A DNA stretch of 64,000 bases from CAWCKS01 sp963763485 (GCA_963763485.1 CAVXOW010000008.1:868001-932000), one strand, 5' to 3'. Counted from the first letter of the stretch, positions 18,953 to 28,927 are shown. Notes: generated by a model not told the origin, from the letters alone. Translations and numbers: made by a program.

Positions 18953-19633
18953 ATGGACCAACCTCTGCAACGCTCCGACCTCACCGCCGCCCTCGCCCGT
19001 GACAGGGCCGCGGCACTTCGGCTCATGCCTGTTTCACGTGAAACGATCGAGCGCCTCGACGCCTTCGTCGCGCTGCTGCTGCAGTGGCAGGCCAAAACCA
19101 ACCTCGTCGCGCCGTCGACGCTGCCACAGCTCTGGACCCGCCACATCGCCGATTCACTGCAGCTGTTCTCGATCGCGCCGCATCTCGGGACCTGGATTGA
19201 TCTCGGCAGCGGCGGGGGCTTTCCAGGGATCGTGGTTGCCTGCGCGCTCTCCAGCGTCGACGGCGAGATGCATCTCGTCGAGCGCAACGGCAAGAAGGCC
19301 GCGTTCCTGCGCGAAGTGCTGCGCGTCACCGGCGCGCCCGGTATCGTACATCCTGTCGACATCGCGGATTTTGTGGATAGCTTTTCTGCGCCAGCCGATT
19401 ACATCACGGCACGGGCGGTTGCTCCGCTTAAGGTGTTGTTGGACCTGAGCGCTCCGCTCATCGCGCGCGGCGCGACCGCCTTGTTTCTCAAGGGCCAAGA
19501 TGTAGAGGCCGAATTGACGGAGGCCACTAAATATTGGAAGCTCAAGCACCGCCTGCACTTGAGCCTGACCAGCCCGGGCAGCTTCATTGTCGAGATCACC
19601 GCAGCCGAACGGCACGTTGATAGCGTGCCATAA
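18953..19633 (+). CDS. rsmG: 16S rRNA (guanine-N7) methyltransferase RsmG/GidB
   Basis: About 226 residues; methylates G527 of 16S rRNA (E. coli numbering) using SAM. The sequence SRETIERLDAFVALLLQWQAKTNLVAPSTL, HIADSLQLFSI, WIDLGSGGGFPGIVVA (SAM-binding motif), LVERNGKKAAFLREV and ARAVAPLKVLLDLS is diagnostic. Two adjacent ATGs (18947 and 18953) and a GTG at 18935 are possible starts; 18953 (MDQPLQRSDLTAALARD) is chosen. Its 5' end carries the third parS. It follows mnmG and precedes parA, the standard gidAB-parAB order near origins. Confidence 0.95.
   Translation: MDQPLQRSDLTAALARDRAAALRLMPVSRETIERLDAFVALLLQWQAKTNLVAPSTLPQLWTRHIADSLQLFSIAPHLGTWIDLGSGGGFPGIVVACALSSVDGEMHLVERNGKKAAFLREVLRVTGAPGIVHPVDIADFVDSFSAPADYITARAVAPLKVLLDLSAPLIARGATALFLKGQDVEAELTEATKYWKLKHRLHLSLTSPGSFIVEITAAERHVDSVP
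19030..19045. promoter_or_regulatory. parS-like site within rsmG (15 of 16 matches)
   Basis: TGTTTCACGTGAAACG differs from the consensus only at the last base. It encodes VSRET at the start of RsmG. Its distance from parA is 600 bp. Confidence 0.9.
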
Positions 19634-19650
19634 CCACCGCAAAACCCTCC

Positions 19651-20517
19651 ATGTCGGACGATATTCTCAAGGACAATCAATCAGATAGCGGGGAGCAGTC
19701 CCCCCGCACGCCGGGCCGCCCGCGCGTCCTCTCGCTCGCCAACCAGAAGGGTGGCGTCGGCAAGACCACGACCGCGATCAATCTCGGCACCGCGCTGGCC
19801 GCGACCGGCGAACGCGTGCTGATCATCGACCTCGACCCGCAAGGCAACGCCTCGACCGGGCTCGGCATCGACCGCGCCAGCCGAAAATCGTCAACGTATG
19901 ACGTGCTGATCGGCGAGGTCAGTTTGCGCGAAGGGATCCTGCCGACCGCGGTGCCGCGGCTGCACATCGCGCCGTCGACGATGGATCTCTCCGGCCTCGA
20001 GCTCGAGCTCGGTCACGTCCGCGACCGCGCGTTCCGGCTGCGCGATGCGCTGGCGCGCCTCAACGGCGGCCCCGCGCCCGACGGCGACTACACTTATGTG
20101 CTGGTCGATTGTCCGCCATCGCTCAATCTTCTGACCGTCAATGCGATGGCGGCGTCGGATGCGATCCTGGTGCCGCTGCAATGTGAGTTTTTCGCGCTCG
20201 AAGGCTTGTCGCAGTTGCTGCAGACGGTCGAGCAGGTGCGCTCGACGCTCAATCCGAATCTCTCGATCCACGGCATCGTGCTGACGATGTTCGACTCGCG
20301 CAACAACTTGTCGAACCAGGTCGTGGCCGACGTGCGCCAGTTCATGGGCAAGAAAGTCTACGACACCATGATCCCGCGCAATGTGCGCATCTCCGAAGCG
20401 CCGTCCTACGGCAAGCCGGTGCTGGTCTACGATCTCAAATGCGTCGGCAGCGAAGCGTATCTCAAGCTCGCGACCGAAGTGATCCAGCGCGAGCGCGAGC
20501 TGAAGGCCGCGTCGTAG
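19651..20517 (+). CDS. parA: Chromosome-partitioning ATPase ParA
   Basis: A 288-residue deviant Walker ATPase that, with ParB-parS, moves the origin region. It has VLSLANQKGGVGKTTTAINL (deviant Walker A KGGVGKTT, residues 33-40), LIIDLDPQGNASTGLGI (Walker A'), YVLVDCPPSLNLLTVNAM (Walker B) and LQCEFFALEGLSQLL. It lacks an N-terminal DNA-binding domain, so it is the chromosomal (Soj) type. It starts 17 bp after rsmG stops and is intact. Confidence 0.97.
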   Translation: MSDDILKDNQSDSGEQSPRTPGRPRVLSLANQKGGVGKTTTAINLGTALAATGERVLIIDLDPQGNASTGLGIDRASRKSSTYDVLIGEVSLREGILPTAVPRLHIAPSTMDLSGLELELGHVRDRAFRLRDALARLNGGPAPDGDYTYVLVDCPPSLNLLTVNAMAASDAILVPLQCEFFALEGLSQLLQTVEQVRSTLNPNLSIHGIVLTMFDSRNNLSNQVVADVRQFMGKKVYDTMIPRNVRISEAPSYGKPVLVYDLKCVGSEAYLKLATEVIQRERELKAAS

Positions 20518-20698
20518 AACATGAAGTGAGTTCTGTGCGTAGCCGCATCCGCTGATTCCCGCGAAAGCGGCGAATCCGATTTGGCTTCGTCCTTCGAGAC
20601 TCGCTTCGCTTTCGCTCGGGATGACGGCGGGTACAGTGTGAGGGGTGAAATTCAGTAATGGCGGAGCGTACGTCGAGGTGAGTGCGGAGGAACTATCG
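20518..20698. repeat. parA-parB spacer with repeat remnants
   Basis: 181 bp between parA and parB contains a family B fragment (TTCCCGCGAAAGCGGCGAAT) and a family E fragment (CGTCCTTCGAGACTCGCTTC, then CTCGGGATGACGG). No gene is seen. A GCGGAGG site lies upstream of the parB ATG. Confidence 0.6.
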
Positions 20699-21596
20699 AT
20701 GGCGGACGAACACCGTTCGCGTCTGGGCCGGGGTCTTGCAAGCCTGATCGGGGATGTCGGCGGCGAGGCGGCCAAGCTCGAACGGCCGCGATCGCAGCGC
20801 AAGGTGCCGATCGAGTTCTTGAGGCCGAATCCACGCAACCCGCGCAAGACGTTCGCCGATGCCGAGCTCGACGAGCTTGCGGCGTCGATCAAGGAGCACG
20901 GCATCATCCAGCCGATCGTGGTGCGCGCGTTGCGCGGCGCCACCGATCAGTTCGAGATCGTCGCCGGCGAACGGCGCTGGCGCGCGGGTCAGCGCGCCGG
21001 CCTGCACGAGGTGCCGATCGTTCCAGTCGAGGTGTCCGACACCGACGCGCTGGAGATCATGATCATCGAGAACGTGCAGCGCGAGGATCTCAACGCCATC
21101 GAGGAGGCGAGGGGTTATCACGCGCTCGCCGACGAGTTCAAACGCAGCGCCGATGAAATTGCCAAGGTGGTCGGCAAGAGCCGCAGTCATATCGCCAACA
21201 TCATGCGGCTGACAAAGCTGCCTGATGACGTGCAGGAGCTGATCGGCTCAGGCAAGCTGTCGGCCGGCCACGCGCGTGCGTTGATTTCGGCCGATGATGC
21301 GTCCGGGCTTGCCAAGCGTGTCGTCAGCGAAGGCCTCAGCGTCCGCCAGACCGAGCAGCTTGCGCACGAGAAGGGCGTGCCGACGCGGCAACCGCAGAAG
21401 GCGCGCGCCGGTCGCGCGCAAAAGGATCCCGATACGCTCGCGCTGGAGCGCCGCGTCAGCGATATCCTCGGCCTCGCGCGTCAGCATCGACCACCGCAAC
21501 GCCGGCGGCACCATGCACATCCGCTACTCAAATCTCGAGCAGCTCGATGATGTCCTGAGGCGGCTCGGCAGTGCACGCGGCAACATCGTGCCATAG
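20699..21596 (+). CDS. parB: Chromosome-partitioning protein ParB (one apparent frameshift)
   Basis: ParB is the CTPase clamp that loads at parS and spreads. The N-terminus MADEHRSRLGRGLASLIGD is the typical ParA-contact segment; then PNPRNPRKTFADAELDELAASIKEHGIIQPI, the CTP-binding FEIVAGERRWRAGQRAG and ENVQREDLNAIEEARGY, and the HTH KVVGKSRSHIANIMRLTKLP. The frame breaks near 21476-21480; removing one C gives LGLAVSIDHRNAGGTMHIRY and completes the C-terminal dimer domain to 21596 (about 298 residues). It pairs with parA and three nearby parS sites. Confidence 0.96.
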
Positions 21597-21684
21597 CCTG
21601 TAGGATGGGTTGAGCTGTTCGCGAAACCCATCTTCCCTTGCGCTGTCGCTGATGGGTTTCGCTGCGCTCTACCCATCCTACGAA
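21597..21684. repeat. Long inverted repeat, family G (GTAGGATGGGTTGAGC...ACCCATCCTACG)
   Basis: CTGTAGGATGGGTTGAGC and GCGAAACCCATC at the left pair with GATGGGTTTCGCTGCGCTC and ACCCATCCTACG at the right. It lies between the convergent parB and holA genes and could terminate transcription on both strands. A related element is at 53468-53507. Confidence 0.85.
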
Positions 21685-21695
21685 TTGCCGCGCCC

Positions 21696-22724
21696 TTACC
21701 GCCCCCGTGGCCTTGCGTTGAATGCCACCAGTGTCAGCGCGCGTTGCGCGATCGCATCAGACAGCGCCGGCCGCAGGCGCATCTCGAAATTCGCGTCCGC
21801 CAGCATCTTCATGAACTGCGCGAGCCGCTCCGAGTCGAGGTTGCGCAGCGCGGTCAGCACGTCGGCGCGGCGGGAGAAGTGCAGACGCATCTGGCGCTCA
21901 ATCACGGTATCGATCGGCTGACCCTCATCGACCGCAAGCCGCGCCTTGTGCAGCAGCGCCGCTTGCCGCTGCGCCGCGAACATGATGCTGCCGACCGAGG
22001 TGTCCGCGGCGAGCGCCTTGCTGAACGCGATCTCGACGTCGGCGGATTTGCCTGCGAAGGCGCCGTCGATGATCGGGTCGATCGCCAGCCCCGAGGCATC
22101 GGACATGATAGCCTTTATGTCGTCGAGGGTGACCTCGTCCTTGCCGCGGGCATACAGCACAAGTTTGGCGATCTCGTTGCGCGATGCCTGGCGATCGCCG
22201 CCGATCAGGGCGAGCAATTCTTCCCGCGCATCCTGTGTAATCTTCAAATTCGCGGCGCGCAGGTCGTCGTCGATGAGTTTGTTCAGTTCGCGCGCGCCAT
22301 CCGGATAGCAGGCGATCACCGCCGCGGTCTTCGCTTTCTCGCACAACGCCCGCAACGGCGCGTCGCGCCGGAGCTCGCCGGCCTCGATCACAATCCGGCA
22401 GCTCGGCGGCGGGTCGGCGAGCAACGTCTCGACGCCGCTCGCGAAACTGCGCCCTCCGGCCTTGACGCGGATCGCGCGCCGTCCGCCGAACAGCGGAATG
22501 GTCATCGCTTCATCGACCAGCCGCGACGGTTCATTGGCGAGCTCGTCGCCATCGAGCCGAACGAGGGAGAAGGGATCGTTGACGTCGTCGACCGCGGACG
22601 CAATCAGCGCGTCAGCGCGCTCGCGCACAAGACCGGCATCGGCACCGAACACCAGGATGATCGGACGGTTCGCGTCCGGCTTTGCGATGAAGCTGTCAAT
22701 CTCGCGGGTGGAGAGGGCGACCAT
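21696..22724 (-). CDS. holA: DNA polymerase III delta subunit
   Basis: A 342-residue clamp-loader subunit that opens the sliding clamp. Recognised from LVFGADAGLVRERADALI, MTIPLFGGRRAIRV, IVIEAGELRRDAPLRALCEKA, ACYPDGARELNKLIDDDL and EIAKLVLYARGKDEVTLDDIKAIMSDA. It is intact, and it is the last gene of the leuS-lptE-holA set, though a family C repeat now separates it from lptE. Confidence 0.93.
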   Translation of the reverse strand: MVALSTREIDSFIAKPDANRPIILVFGADAGLVRERADALIASAVDDVNDPFSLVRLDGDELANEPSRLVDEAMTIPLFGGRRAIRVKAGGRSFASGVETLLADPPPSCRIVIEAGELRRDAPLRALCEKAKTAAVIACYPDGARELNKLIDDDLRAANLKITQDAREELLALIGGDRQASRNEIAKLVLYARGKDEVTLDDIKAIMSDASGLAIDPIIDGAFAGKSADVEIAFSKALAADTSVGSIMFAAQRQAALLHKARLAVDEGQPIDTVIERQMRLHFSRRADVLTALRNLDSERLAQFMKMLADANFEMRLRPALSDAIAQRALTLVAFNARPRGR

Positions 22725-22740
22725 GGTCTACTCCCCGCTT

Positions 22741-22853
22741 GTCATCGCCCGGCTTGACCGGGCGATCCAGTACTCCGCAAGGCAAGCTGATATTCAGATA
22801 ACAACTGACACGGGTTACTGGATGCCCCGCTTGAAGCGGGGCATGACGGCCGA
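22741..22853. repeat. Palindromic repeat, family C
   Basis: TCATCGCCCGGCTTGACCGG and GCGATCCAGTA at the left, GGTTACTGGATGCCCCGCTT and GAAGCGGGGCATGACGGC at the right. It separates lptE from holA in an otherwise tight operon. Confidence 0.85.
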
Positions 22854-22882
22854 GAGGCCGTGCGCAACGCTCGACACACGAA

Positions 22883-23441
22883 TCAGCTTCCCGCGACGAA
22901 ATACGACGCGAGCCGCCGGCTGATATTGTCGGCGATCTGCTGGGTGGCGCGGTCTTCGGCGTCGCGCAGCGCGCGGGCGCGGGCGAAACGCTGCTCCTGG
23001 CCGGGGATGTCGAACGAGACCCGCGAGAACGTCTGGCCCGAAACCACCGCCTTGCTGGTTGCGATCTCGCGCAGCGTGTAGCTCGCGTCGATCCCGTAAT
23101 CCTGAATGTCGGGGCGGCCGCTCAGGTGTTGTCGACGATGATCGACAGCGCCGTCGTGCTCAAGGATCACCTCGAGCCGATGGGTCGGCGAGTCCCCGGT
23201 CGCGGCGCCGTAGAAGCTGAACGCCAGCGCATTTTTCAGGGCGACGCCGAGCCGGATGTCGGCCGGCTTGCCGGTCTTGACCGTCGGCAGCTCGATCGCC
23301 GCGAGCTTGTCGTGCAACGCCGGGCTGCCGGGAATGCTGTTGTTCGGCATACATCGGCTGGAAGCAGCCGCCGAGCAGCGCCCCGAGCGCACACACCACC
23401 AACAATCGGACGGCAAGCCCCCGCCGTTCACCCAACGACAT
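22883..23441 (-). CDS. lptE: LPS-assembly lipoprotein LptE (three apparent frameshifts)
   Basis: An outer-membrane lipoprotein that plugs the LptD translocon. MSLGERRGLAVRLLVVCALG then ALLGGCFQPMYA is a lipoprotein signal with lipobox LGGC. The mature part includes SIPGSPALHDKLAAIELPTV, GKPADIRLGVALKNALAFSF, and the C-terminal YGIDASYTLREIATSKAVVSG. Frame breaks at about 23345, 23162 and 23125; correcting the last two gives LSTTALSIIVDNT, as expected. The start lies inside the last codons of leuS (14-bp overlap), indicating coupling. Confidence 0.85.
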
Positions 23442-26066
23442 TCACGATCCTCTGCGGAACGATGATCACCTTCTTCGGCGCCTTCCCCTCGAGCGCCCGT
23501 TTTACCGCATCGAGGGCCAGTACGGCAGCCTCAATTTCGGTGGTTGGACGCGGCGCGGCCGATGGTCAGTTCGGCCCGTTTGCGGCCATTGACCTGCACC
23601 GGCAGCGTCATGGTGTCCTCTACCAGCAGATCGCGTTCGATTTGAGGCCATTCGGCGGTCGCGACGAAGCCTGAATGGCCCAGCGCCCGCCAGCATTCCT
23701 CCGCCAGGTGCGGCATCATCGGCGAAATCAGTTTTGCCAGCACGTCGAACGCCTCCCGCAGGGCCGCCGCGTGAGCCGGATCCTCCTGGACTTGCCGCCA
23801 TGGCGCCTGGTCATCGACCAGCTCCTGCAAGGTGCCGACGAAGGTGTAGAGCTTGGCGATCGCGGTATTGAAGCGCAGCCGCTCGATGCCGGTCGGCGAC
23901 ATCGTTGATGGCGTGATGGGTGATCGCCCGCAATCGCGGTCGCCTTGGCATGATCCTTCGGCACCGGGGTGCCGGAGGCCGGCAGGTGGCGGCGCCGCCG
24001 CATTCACGATGCGCCACACCCGCTGCACGAAGCGGGTCGCGCCGCGCACGCCTTCCTCGCTCCAGATCACGTCGCGATCGGGCGGCGAGTCCGACAGCAT
24101 GAACCAGCGCGCGGTGTCGGCGCCGTAAGTCGCGATGATGTCGTCGGGGTCGACGACGTTCTTCTTCGACTTCGACATCTTCTCGATCGCGCCGATCTCG
24201 ACCGGCGCGCCGGTCGCGATGAGCTTGGCCTTGCGCGTGTTGCCGTCGGTCTCGATCTTCGACCTCCGCCGGCTCGACGAAGACGCTGCCGACGCGATAG
24301 GTCTCGTGCACCACCATGCCCTGCGTGAACATGCCGGCGAACGGCTCGTCGAGATTGGCGTGGCCGGTCAGCTTCATCGCGCGGGTGAAGAACCGCGAGT
24401 ACAGCAGGTGCAGGATCGCGTGCTCGACGCCGCCGATATACTGGTCGACCGGCAGCATGCGATCGACCACGCTTCGCGTCGTCGGCGCGTTCTCGTTCCA
24501 CGGATCGGTGAAGCGCGCAAAGTACCACGATGAATCCACGAACGTGTCCATCGTGTCGGTCTCGCGCCGCGCCGGCTTGCCGCAGCGCGGGCAGGCGACG
24601 TGCTTCCAGCTCGGATGATGGTCGAGCGGATTGCCCGGCCGGTCGAAGCTGACATCGTCAGGCAGCTTCACCGGCAGGTCCTTCTCGGGCACCGGCACCG
24701 TGCCGCAGCTGTCGCAATGAACGACCGGGATCGGGCAGCCCCAGTAGCGCTGACGCGAGATACCCCAGTCGCGCAGGCGGAAATTGACCTGACGCTGCGC
24801 CTGCGGCTTGCTGCCGAGCAGCGTCGACTCCAGTCGCCTGGCGACCTCTTCCTTCGCCTGCGGCACGGTCATGCCGTCGAGGAAGCGTGAGTTGATCATC
24901 CGCCCATCGCCGTCATAGGCGGTGTCGGTGATCGTGAAGGTCTTCGGGTCCTGACCTTCGGGGCAAACCACCGGCGTGTTGCCGAGGCCATACTTGTTGA
25001 CGAAATCGAGGTCGCGCTGGTCGTGCGCTGGGCAGCCGAAGATCGCGCCGGTGCCGTAGTCCATCAGGATGAAGTTCGCGACATAGACCGGCAGCTTCCA
25101 GGTCGGATCGAACGGATGGATTGCCTTGATACCGGTGTCAAAACCCTGCTTCTCGGCGGTCTCGATCGCCGCTTGCGCCGTGCCCATGCGCTTGCACTCG
25201 GCGATGAACGCCGCGAGTTGCGGATTGCGCTTGGCTGCCTCAGTCGCCAGCGGATGATCGGGCGCGATCGCCATGAATTTGGCGCCGAACAGGGTGTCAG
25301 GCCGCGTTGTAAAGATCTCCGCCTCGCTCTCGCGGTTCGGCGTCGTGTTCGGATCGAGCGCGAAGCGCACCAGCAGGCCTTCGGAACGGCCGATCCAGTT
25401 GCGCTGCATGGTGCGGACCTTGTCCGGCCAGCGGTCGAGGGTGTCGATCGCGTCCAGCAAGTCCTGCGAGTATTTCGTGATCTTGAAGACCCACTGCTGC
25501 ATGTCGCGCTGCTCGACGACAGCGCCGGAGCGCCAGCCGCGGCCGTCGATCACCTGCTCGTTCGCCAGCACGGTCTGGTCGACCGGATCCCAGTTCACCT
25601 TGCGATGTTCGCGCTCGGCTAAGCCCGCCTGCAGAAAGTCCAGAAACATCTTCTGCTGGTGCTTGTAGTAGGAGGGATCGCAGGTCGCGAACTCGCGCGT
25701 CCAGTCGAGCGACAGCCCCATCGACTTGAGCTGGCCCTTCATGGTGGCGATGTTCTGGTAGGTCCACTCGCGCGGATGGACATTGCTCGCCATCGCCGCG
25801 TTCTCGGCGGGCAGGCCGAATGCGTCCCAGCCCATCGGGTGCAGCACGTTGAACCCGGTGGCGCGCTTGTAGCGGGCCAGCACGTCGCCCATCGCGTAGT
25901 TGCGGACGTGGCCCATATGGATGCGCCCCGACGGATAGGGGAACATCTCGAGCACATAGTATTTCGGCTTCGGGTCCGAATTTTTGGTCGAATAGATGCC
26001 GCGCTCGTCCCAGGCGCGCTGCCAGCGCGCTTCGGCGTCACGGGGGTTATAGCGTTCTGATGTCAT
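23428..26066 (-). CDS. leuS: Leucyl-tRNA synthetase (several apparent frameshifts)
   Basis: A class I synthetase charging tRNA-Leu. The N-terminal two thirds (from MTSERYNPRDAEARWQRAWD) are uninterrupted: MFPYPSGRIHMGHVRNYAMGD (HIGH motif), the editing domain, FVDSSWYFARFTDPWNENAP and ILHLLYSRFFTRAM. Frame breaks follow at about 24260, at three points between 23895 and 24000, and near 23547; reading across them gives EKMSKSKKNVVDPDDII (KMSKS) and the C-terminal TEIEAAVLALDAVKRALEGK, APKKVIIVPQRIVNVVG. Length is normal at about 878 residues. leuS is essential, so these breaks are almost certainly sequence errors. Confidence 0.95.
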
Positions 26067-26396
26067 CGAATCGGGTCAGTTCGCGAGGGCTGAAAATTCG
26101 CGGGACTAGGCCATATAGGCCCCGATCGGTCAATGATTTAGGGGTTCTCAGGGGCGTGCGGAAAGTAATCCGTCACCCTGAGGTGGCCGCGCCTTCTGAT
26201 GAAGATCAACAAGTATTGGCGGCAGTTTGGCTCGGCCCTCGAGGGGCGACGGCCCGGGCCGTTCATCCTTCGAGGCTCGCGGAGTTATCATCGGGCCGCG
26301 CTTTGCGCGGACCCGTTGGCTCGCACCTCCAGCGATAACGCCGAAGGCGTTGCGCAGGGATGACGGATTGAAGCCGGTCTGCTGGGCCGGCAGGCC
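26067..26396. repeat. Intergenic region between leuS and the GGDEF gene with family E repeat
   Basis: 330 bp with no gene. From about 26165 to 26365 it carries CGTCACCCTGAGGTGGCCGC, CTCGGCCCTCGAGGGGCGAC, GGGCCGTTCATCCTTCGAGG and the hairpin GGGCCGCGCTTTGCGCGGACC followed by GCGATAACGCCGAAGGCGTT and GCGCAGGGATGACGG. This is a composite of family E and a second hairpin type. Confidence 0.7.
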
Positions 26397-28079
26397 CTAC
26401 GCCCTCAGCCGCTCGACCGGAACCGGCGTCGCTGCATCGTCGACGCGGATGGCGTCGTGTTCGACCACCAGATTGCGGCCGCGGCGTTTGGCGGCATAGA
26501 GGCCGGCGTCGGCCGCTTCCACCAGGGCTTTCGCGTCAATATCCGGAGCAGGCTTGTTGATCGCGATGCCGACGCTGACGGTCAGGTAGCCGAGCGGCGC
26601 TGCCTTGTTCGGCACGTCGAGCTGCTCGATCGCCCGGCGCACCATTTCGCCGATCTCGCTGGCGCGCGCCGAATTGATCGCGGGGATCATCAGGCTGAAC
26701 TCCTCGCCGCCATAGCGCGCGGCGAAGCCGATGACCTGGTCGGCGATTGCCGCCAGCGTCTCGCCGACATGGCGCAGGCAGGCGTCGCCCTCGAGATGGC
26801 CGTAGGTGTCGTTGAACAGCTTGAAGTGATCGATATCGATCATCAACAGCGCGAGCGAATGGCCGGAGTGCTCGGCGCGCACCCATTCGAAGCCGAGCCG
26901 GCTGTCGAAGCCGCGCCGGTTGGCAAGACCGGACAGCGAGTCGAGCGAGGCCAGCACCGAGAGCTGGTTGTTGGAGGCCCGCAGCTCGCGTTCGCGCTCG
27001 CCAAGCTGACTTGCCATTACATTCAGTTCGGTGGCGAGCTGGGCAAATTCCGGCGGCATTGTCGTGCGGTCGGAGCGGGTCGAGAAATCACCCTGGCCAA
27101 GGCGTGTCGCCATCGTCGTGAGCACGCGGATGGGGCGGAGAATCAAGCGTTCGCCAAGCATCCAGGCACCGAACAGCACGGCAATCGCGACCAGCGCGAG
27201 CTGCAGGTAGGCGTTGCGGATGTCGCGATCGATGTCGCCGACAATGCGCGCCTCGTCGACACTCACGACAAGGCTGAGGCCGGTATCGGGAATGCGCGCG
27301 AATGACAGGGCGCGGCGGCTGCCATCGTCTGCCGAGGTCGTGGTCGATCCTGTGTCCTGTGACGACATCAGATTGAGCAACCCCTGGTCGGCGATGCGCT
27401 TGCCGATGCCGTCGGGTGCGTCGCTTTGTGCAAGCACGATGCCCTGCGCATCGATGACGCTGGCGGTGACGCCCGGTCGATTGCGCAAGCCGTTCATCAG
27501 CTGCGTCATCCACTTCAGGCTGATGCCGGCGACCACGACGAATTGCGGCTCGCCTTGTGCGGGCGGCGCGGAATAGGCTGCGAGCAGCGCAGGCTGTCCG
27601 GTCGCCCGGCTCAGCACGTAGCCCGAAAGCACCATTTGATGGGTGTGCAGCGCGCCCTGGAAATAAGGACGGTCGTCAAGGTTGAGGCCGTTATAGTTGG
27701 GCAAGGTCGAGCAAATGATCTTGCCGTTCTCGCCTGCGACCACGAGGCTCGTGATCCACGGCAAGTCGACGTTGAAGCTCGAGCGGATCATCGCGCAGAA
27801 CTGGCCGGATGATGCGCCGATCCGCGCGCTATAGGCCGCCGTCTTCAGCAGCGCCTCGATCGAGGACACCATCTCGCGCTGCGCTTCGGCGTTGTTGCGC
27901 GCCGAATTCAAGAGCTGCACCGACACTGCGCGCGCCTGGCTTGCTCGTGAACTCTCCAGCGTGCGGACCCGGTCGGCCATGAACGGCACCACCATGATCA
28001 GCGCAAGCACCACCAGCCGGGCGCGAACGCTGAACAGCCCCTTGAACTTGGCATCCCGCAATGAACGAACGTCTGGCAT
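26397..28079 (-). CDS. Membrane diguanylate cyclase with periplasmic dCACHE-type sensor, HAMP and GGDEF
   Basis: A 560-residue inner-membrane enzyme predicted to make c-di-GMP. Order: TM1 (about 20-36), an extracytoplasmic sensor of about 250 residues with VVAGENGKIICS and DDRPYFQGALHTHQMVLSGY typical of double-Cache domains, TM2 (about 291-308), a HAMP segment, then GGDEF with SLSGLANRRGFD, LLMIDIDHFKLFNDTYGHLEGD and the active-site RYGGEEF (GGEEF at 457-461). The inhibitory RxxD I-site is absent five residues upstream (the sequence there is VIGFAA), so product inhibition is not expected. It is monocistronic and intact. Confidence 0.93.
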   Translation of the reverse strand: MPDVRSLRDAKFKGLFSVRARLVVLALIMVVPFMADRVRTLESSRASQARAVSVQLLNSARNNAEAQREMVSSIEALLKTAAYSARIGASSGQFCAMIRSSFNVDLPWITSLVVAGENGKIICSTLPNYNGLNLDDRPYFQGALHTHQMVLSGYVLSRATGQPALLAAYSAPPAQGEPQFVVVAGISLKWMTQLMNGLRNRPGVTASVIDAQGIVLAQSDAPDGIGKRIADQGLLNLMSSQDTGSTTTSADDGSRRALSFARIPDTGLSLVVSVDEARIVGDIDRDIRNAYLQLALVAIAVLFGAWMLGERLILRPIRVLTTMATRLGQGDFSTRSDRTTMPPEFAQLATELNVMASQLGERERELRASNNQLSVLASLDSLSGLANRRGFDSRLGFEWVRAEHSGHSLALLMIDIDHFKLFNDTYGHLEGDACLRHVGETLAAIADQVIGFAARYGGEEFSLMIPAINSARASEIGEMVRRAIEQLDVPNKAAPLGYLTVSVGIAINKPAPDIDAKALVEAADAGLYAAKRRGRNLVVEHDAIRVDDAATPVPVERLRA

Positions 28080-28231
28080 CGTTGGAAACCCCTTGCCCCG
28101 ATGCCGACGCTAGGTCACATGATTCAAAAACCGTTTCGCGGAACCGCTAAAATTTGAGCGATCGGCGGGGCGTCGCCGCAACGTCTGCGCAAGGAATGTC
28201 GCTCCGCTCGTGCCAGCATGGTTTATTCGAA

Positions 28232-28927
28232 ATGAATGCTGTAGCCGTAACCACCTCTTCACCATCCGGGCTTGCCGCGGTGGAGGCCGAGATCGCCGCT
28301 GCCTGCAAGGCGGCAGGCCGCGAGCGCAGCGCGGTCGAATTGGTCGCCGTATCAAAGACCTTTGCGCGCGAAGCAATCGAACCGATTTTGCGCGCCGGCC
28401 AGCGCTGCTTTGGCGAAAATCGCGTGCAGGAAGCCAAGGCCAAGTGGCCGGAGATACTGCGCGATTATCCAGGCACGACGCTGCACCTGATCGGCCCCCT
28501 GCAGTCCAACAAGGCGAAGGAGGCCATCGCCTTGTTCGATGCCATCCATTCGGTCGACCGCCCCAGCATTTGCGAAGCGTTAGCCAAGGAAATCGAAAAG
28601 CAGGGCCGGCATCCCCTGCTGTTCGTGCAGATCAACACCGGCGAGGAACCGCAGAAGGCGGGTGCCAGTCCCACCGAGGCCGACGCCTTTATCGCCCGTT
28701 GTGCCAGCAAGTACGGGCTGAAAATCTCAGGGCTGATGTGCATTCCGCCGGTCGACGAGGCGCCGGCGCCGCATTTTGCCCTGACGGCAAAGATCGCGGA
28801 GCGCAACGGCCTGAAGCTCCTGTCGATGGGGATGAGCGCGGATTTTGCCACCGCGATCCGGTTCGGTGCGACCCATGTGCGGGTCGGTTCCGCCATCTTC
28901 GGCACGCGGACGACCGCTCCCGGATAG
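28232..28927 (+). CDS. YggS-family pyridoxal-phosphate homeostasis protein (PLPBP)
   Basis: A 231-residue PLP-binding, non-catalytic TIM-barrel protein that buffers vitamin B6 and amino-acid pools. The PLP lysine is Lys42 in VELVAVSKTF; other marks are CFGENRVQEAKAKWP, LHLIGPLQSNKAKEAI, HSVDRPSICEALA, LLFVQINTGEEPQKAG, GLMCIPP, LLSMGMSADFATAIRFGATH and VRVGSAIFGTR. The ATG at 28232 gives the usual family length. It is intact. Confidence 0.95.
   Translation: MNAVAVTTSSPSGLAAVEAEIAAACKAAGRERSAVELVAVSKTFAREAIEPILRAGQRCFGENRVQEAKAKWPEILRDYPGTTLHLIGPLQSNKAKEAIALFDAIHSVDRPSICEALAKEIEKQGRHPLLFVQINTGEEPQKAGASPTEADAFIARCASKYGLKISGLMCIPPVDEAPAPHFALTAKIAERNGLKLLSMGMSADFATAIRFGATHVRVGSAIFGTRTTAPG

Noticed and set aside
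23428..26066. leuS as a decaying pseudogene
   Set aside because: The enzyme is essential, all catalytic motifs are intact and the breaks are one-base; error is far more likely.
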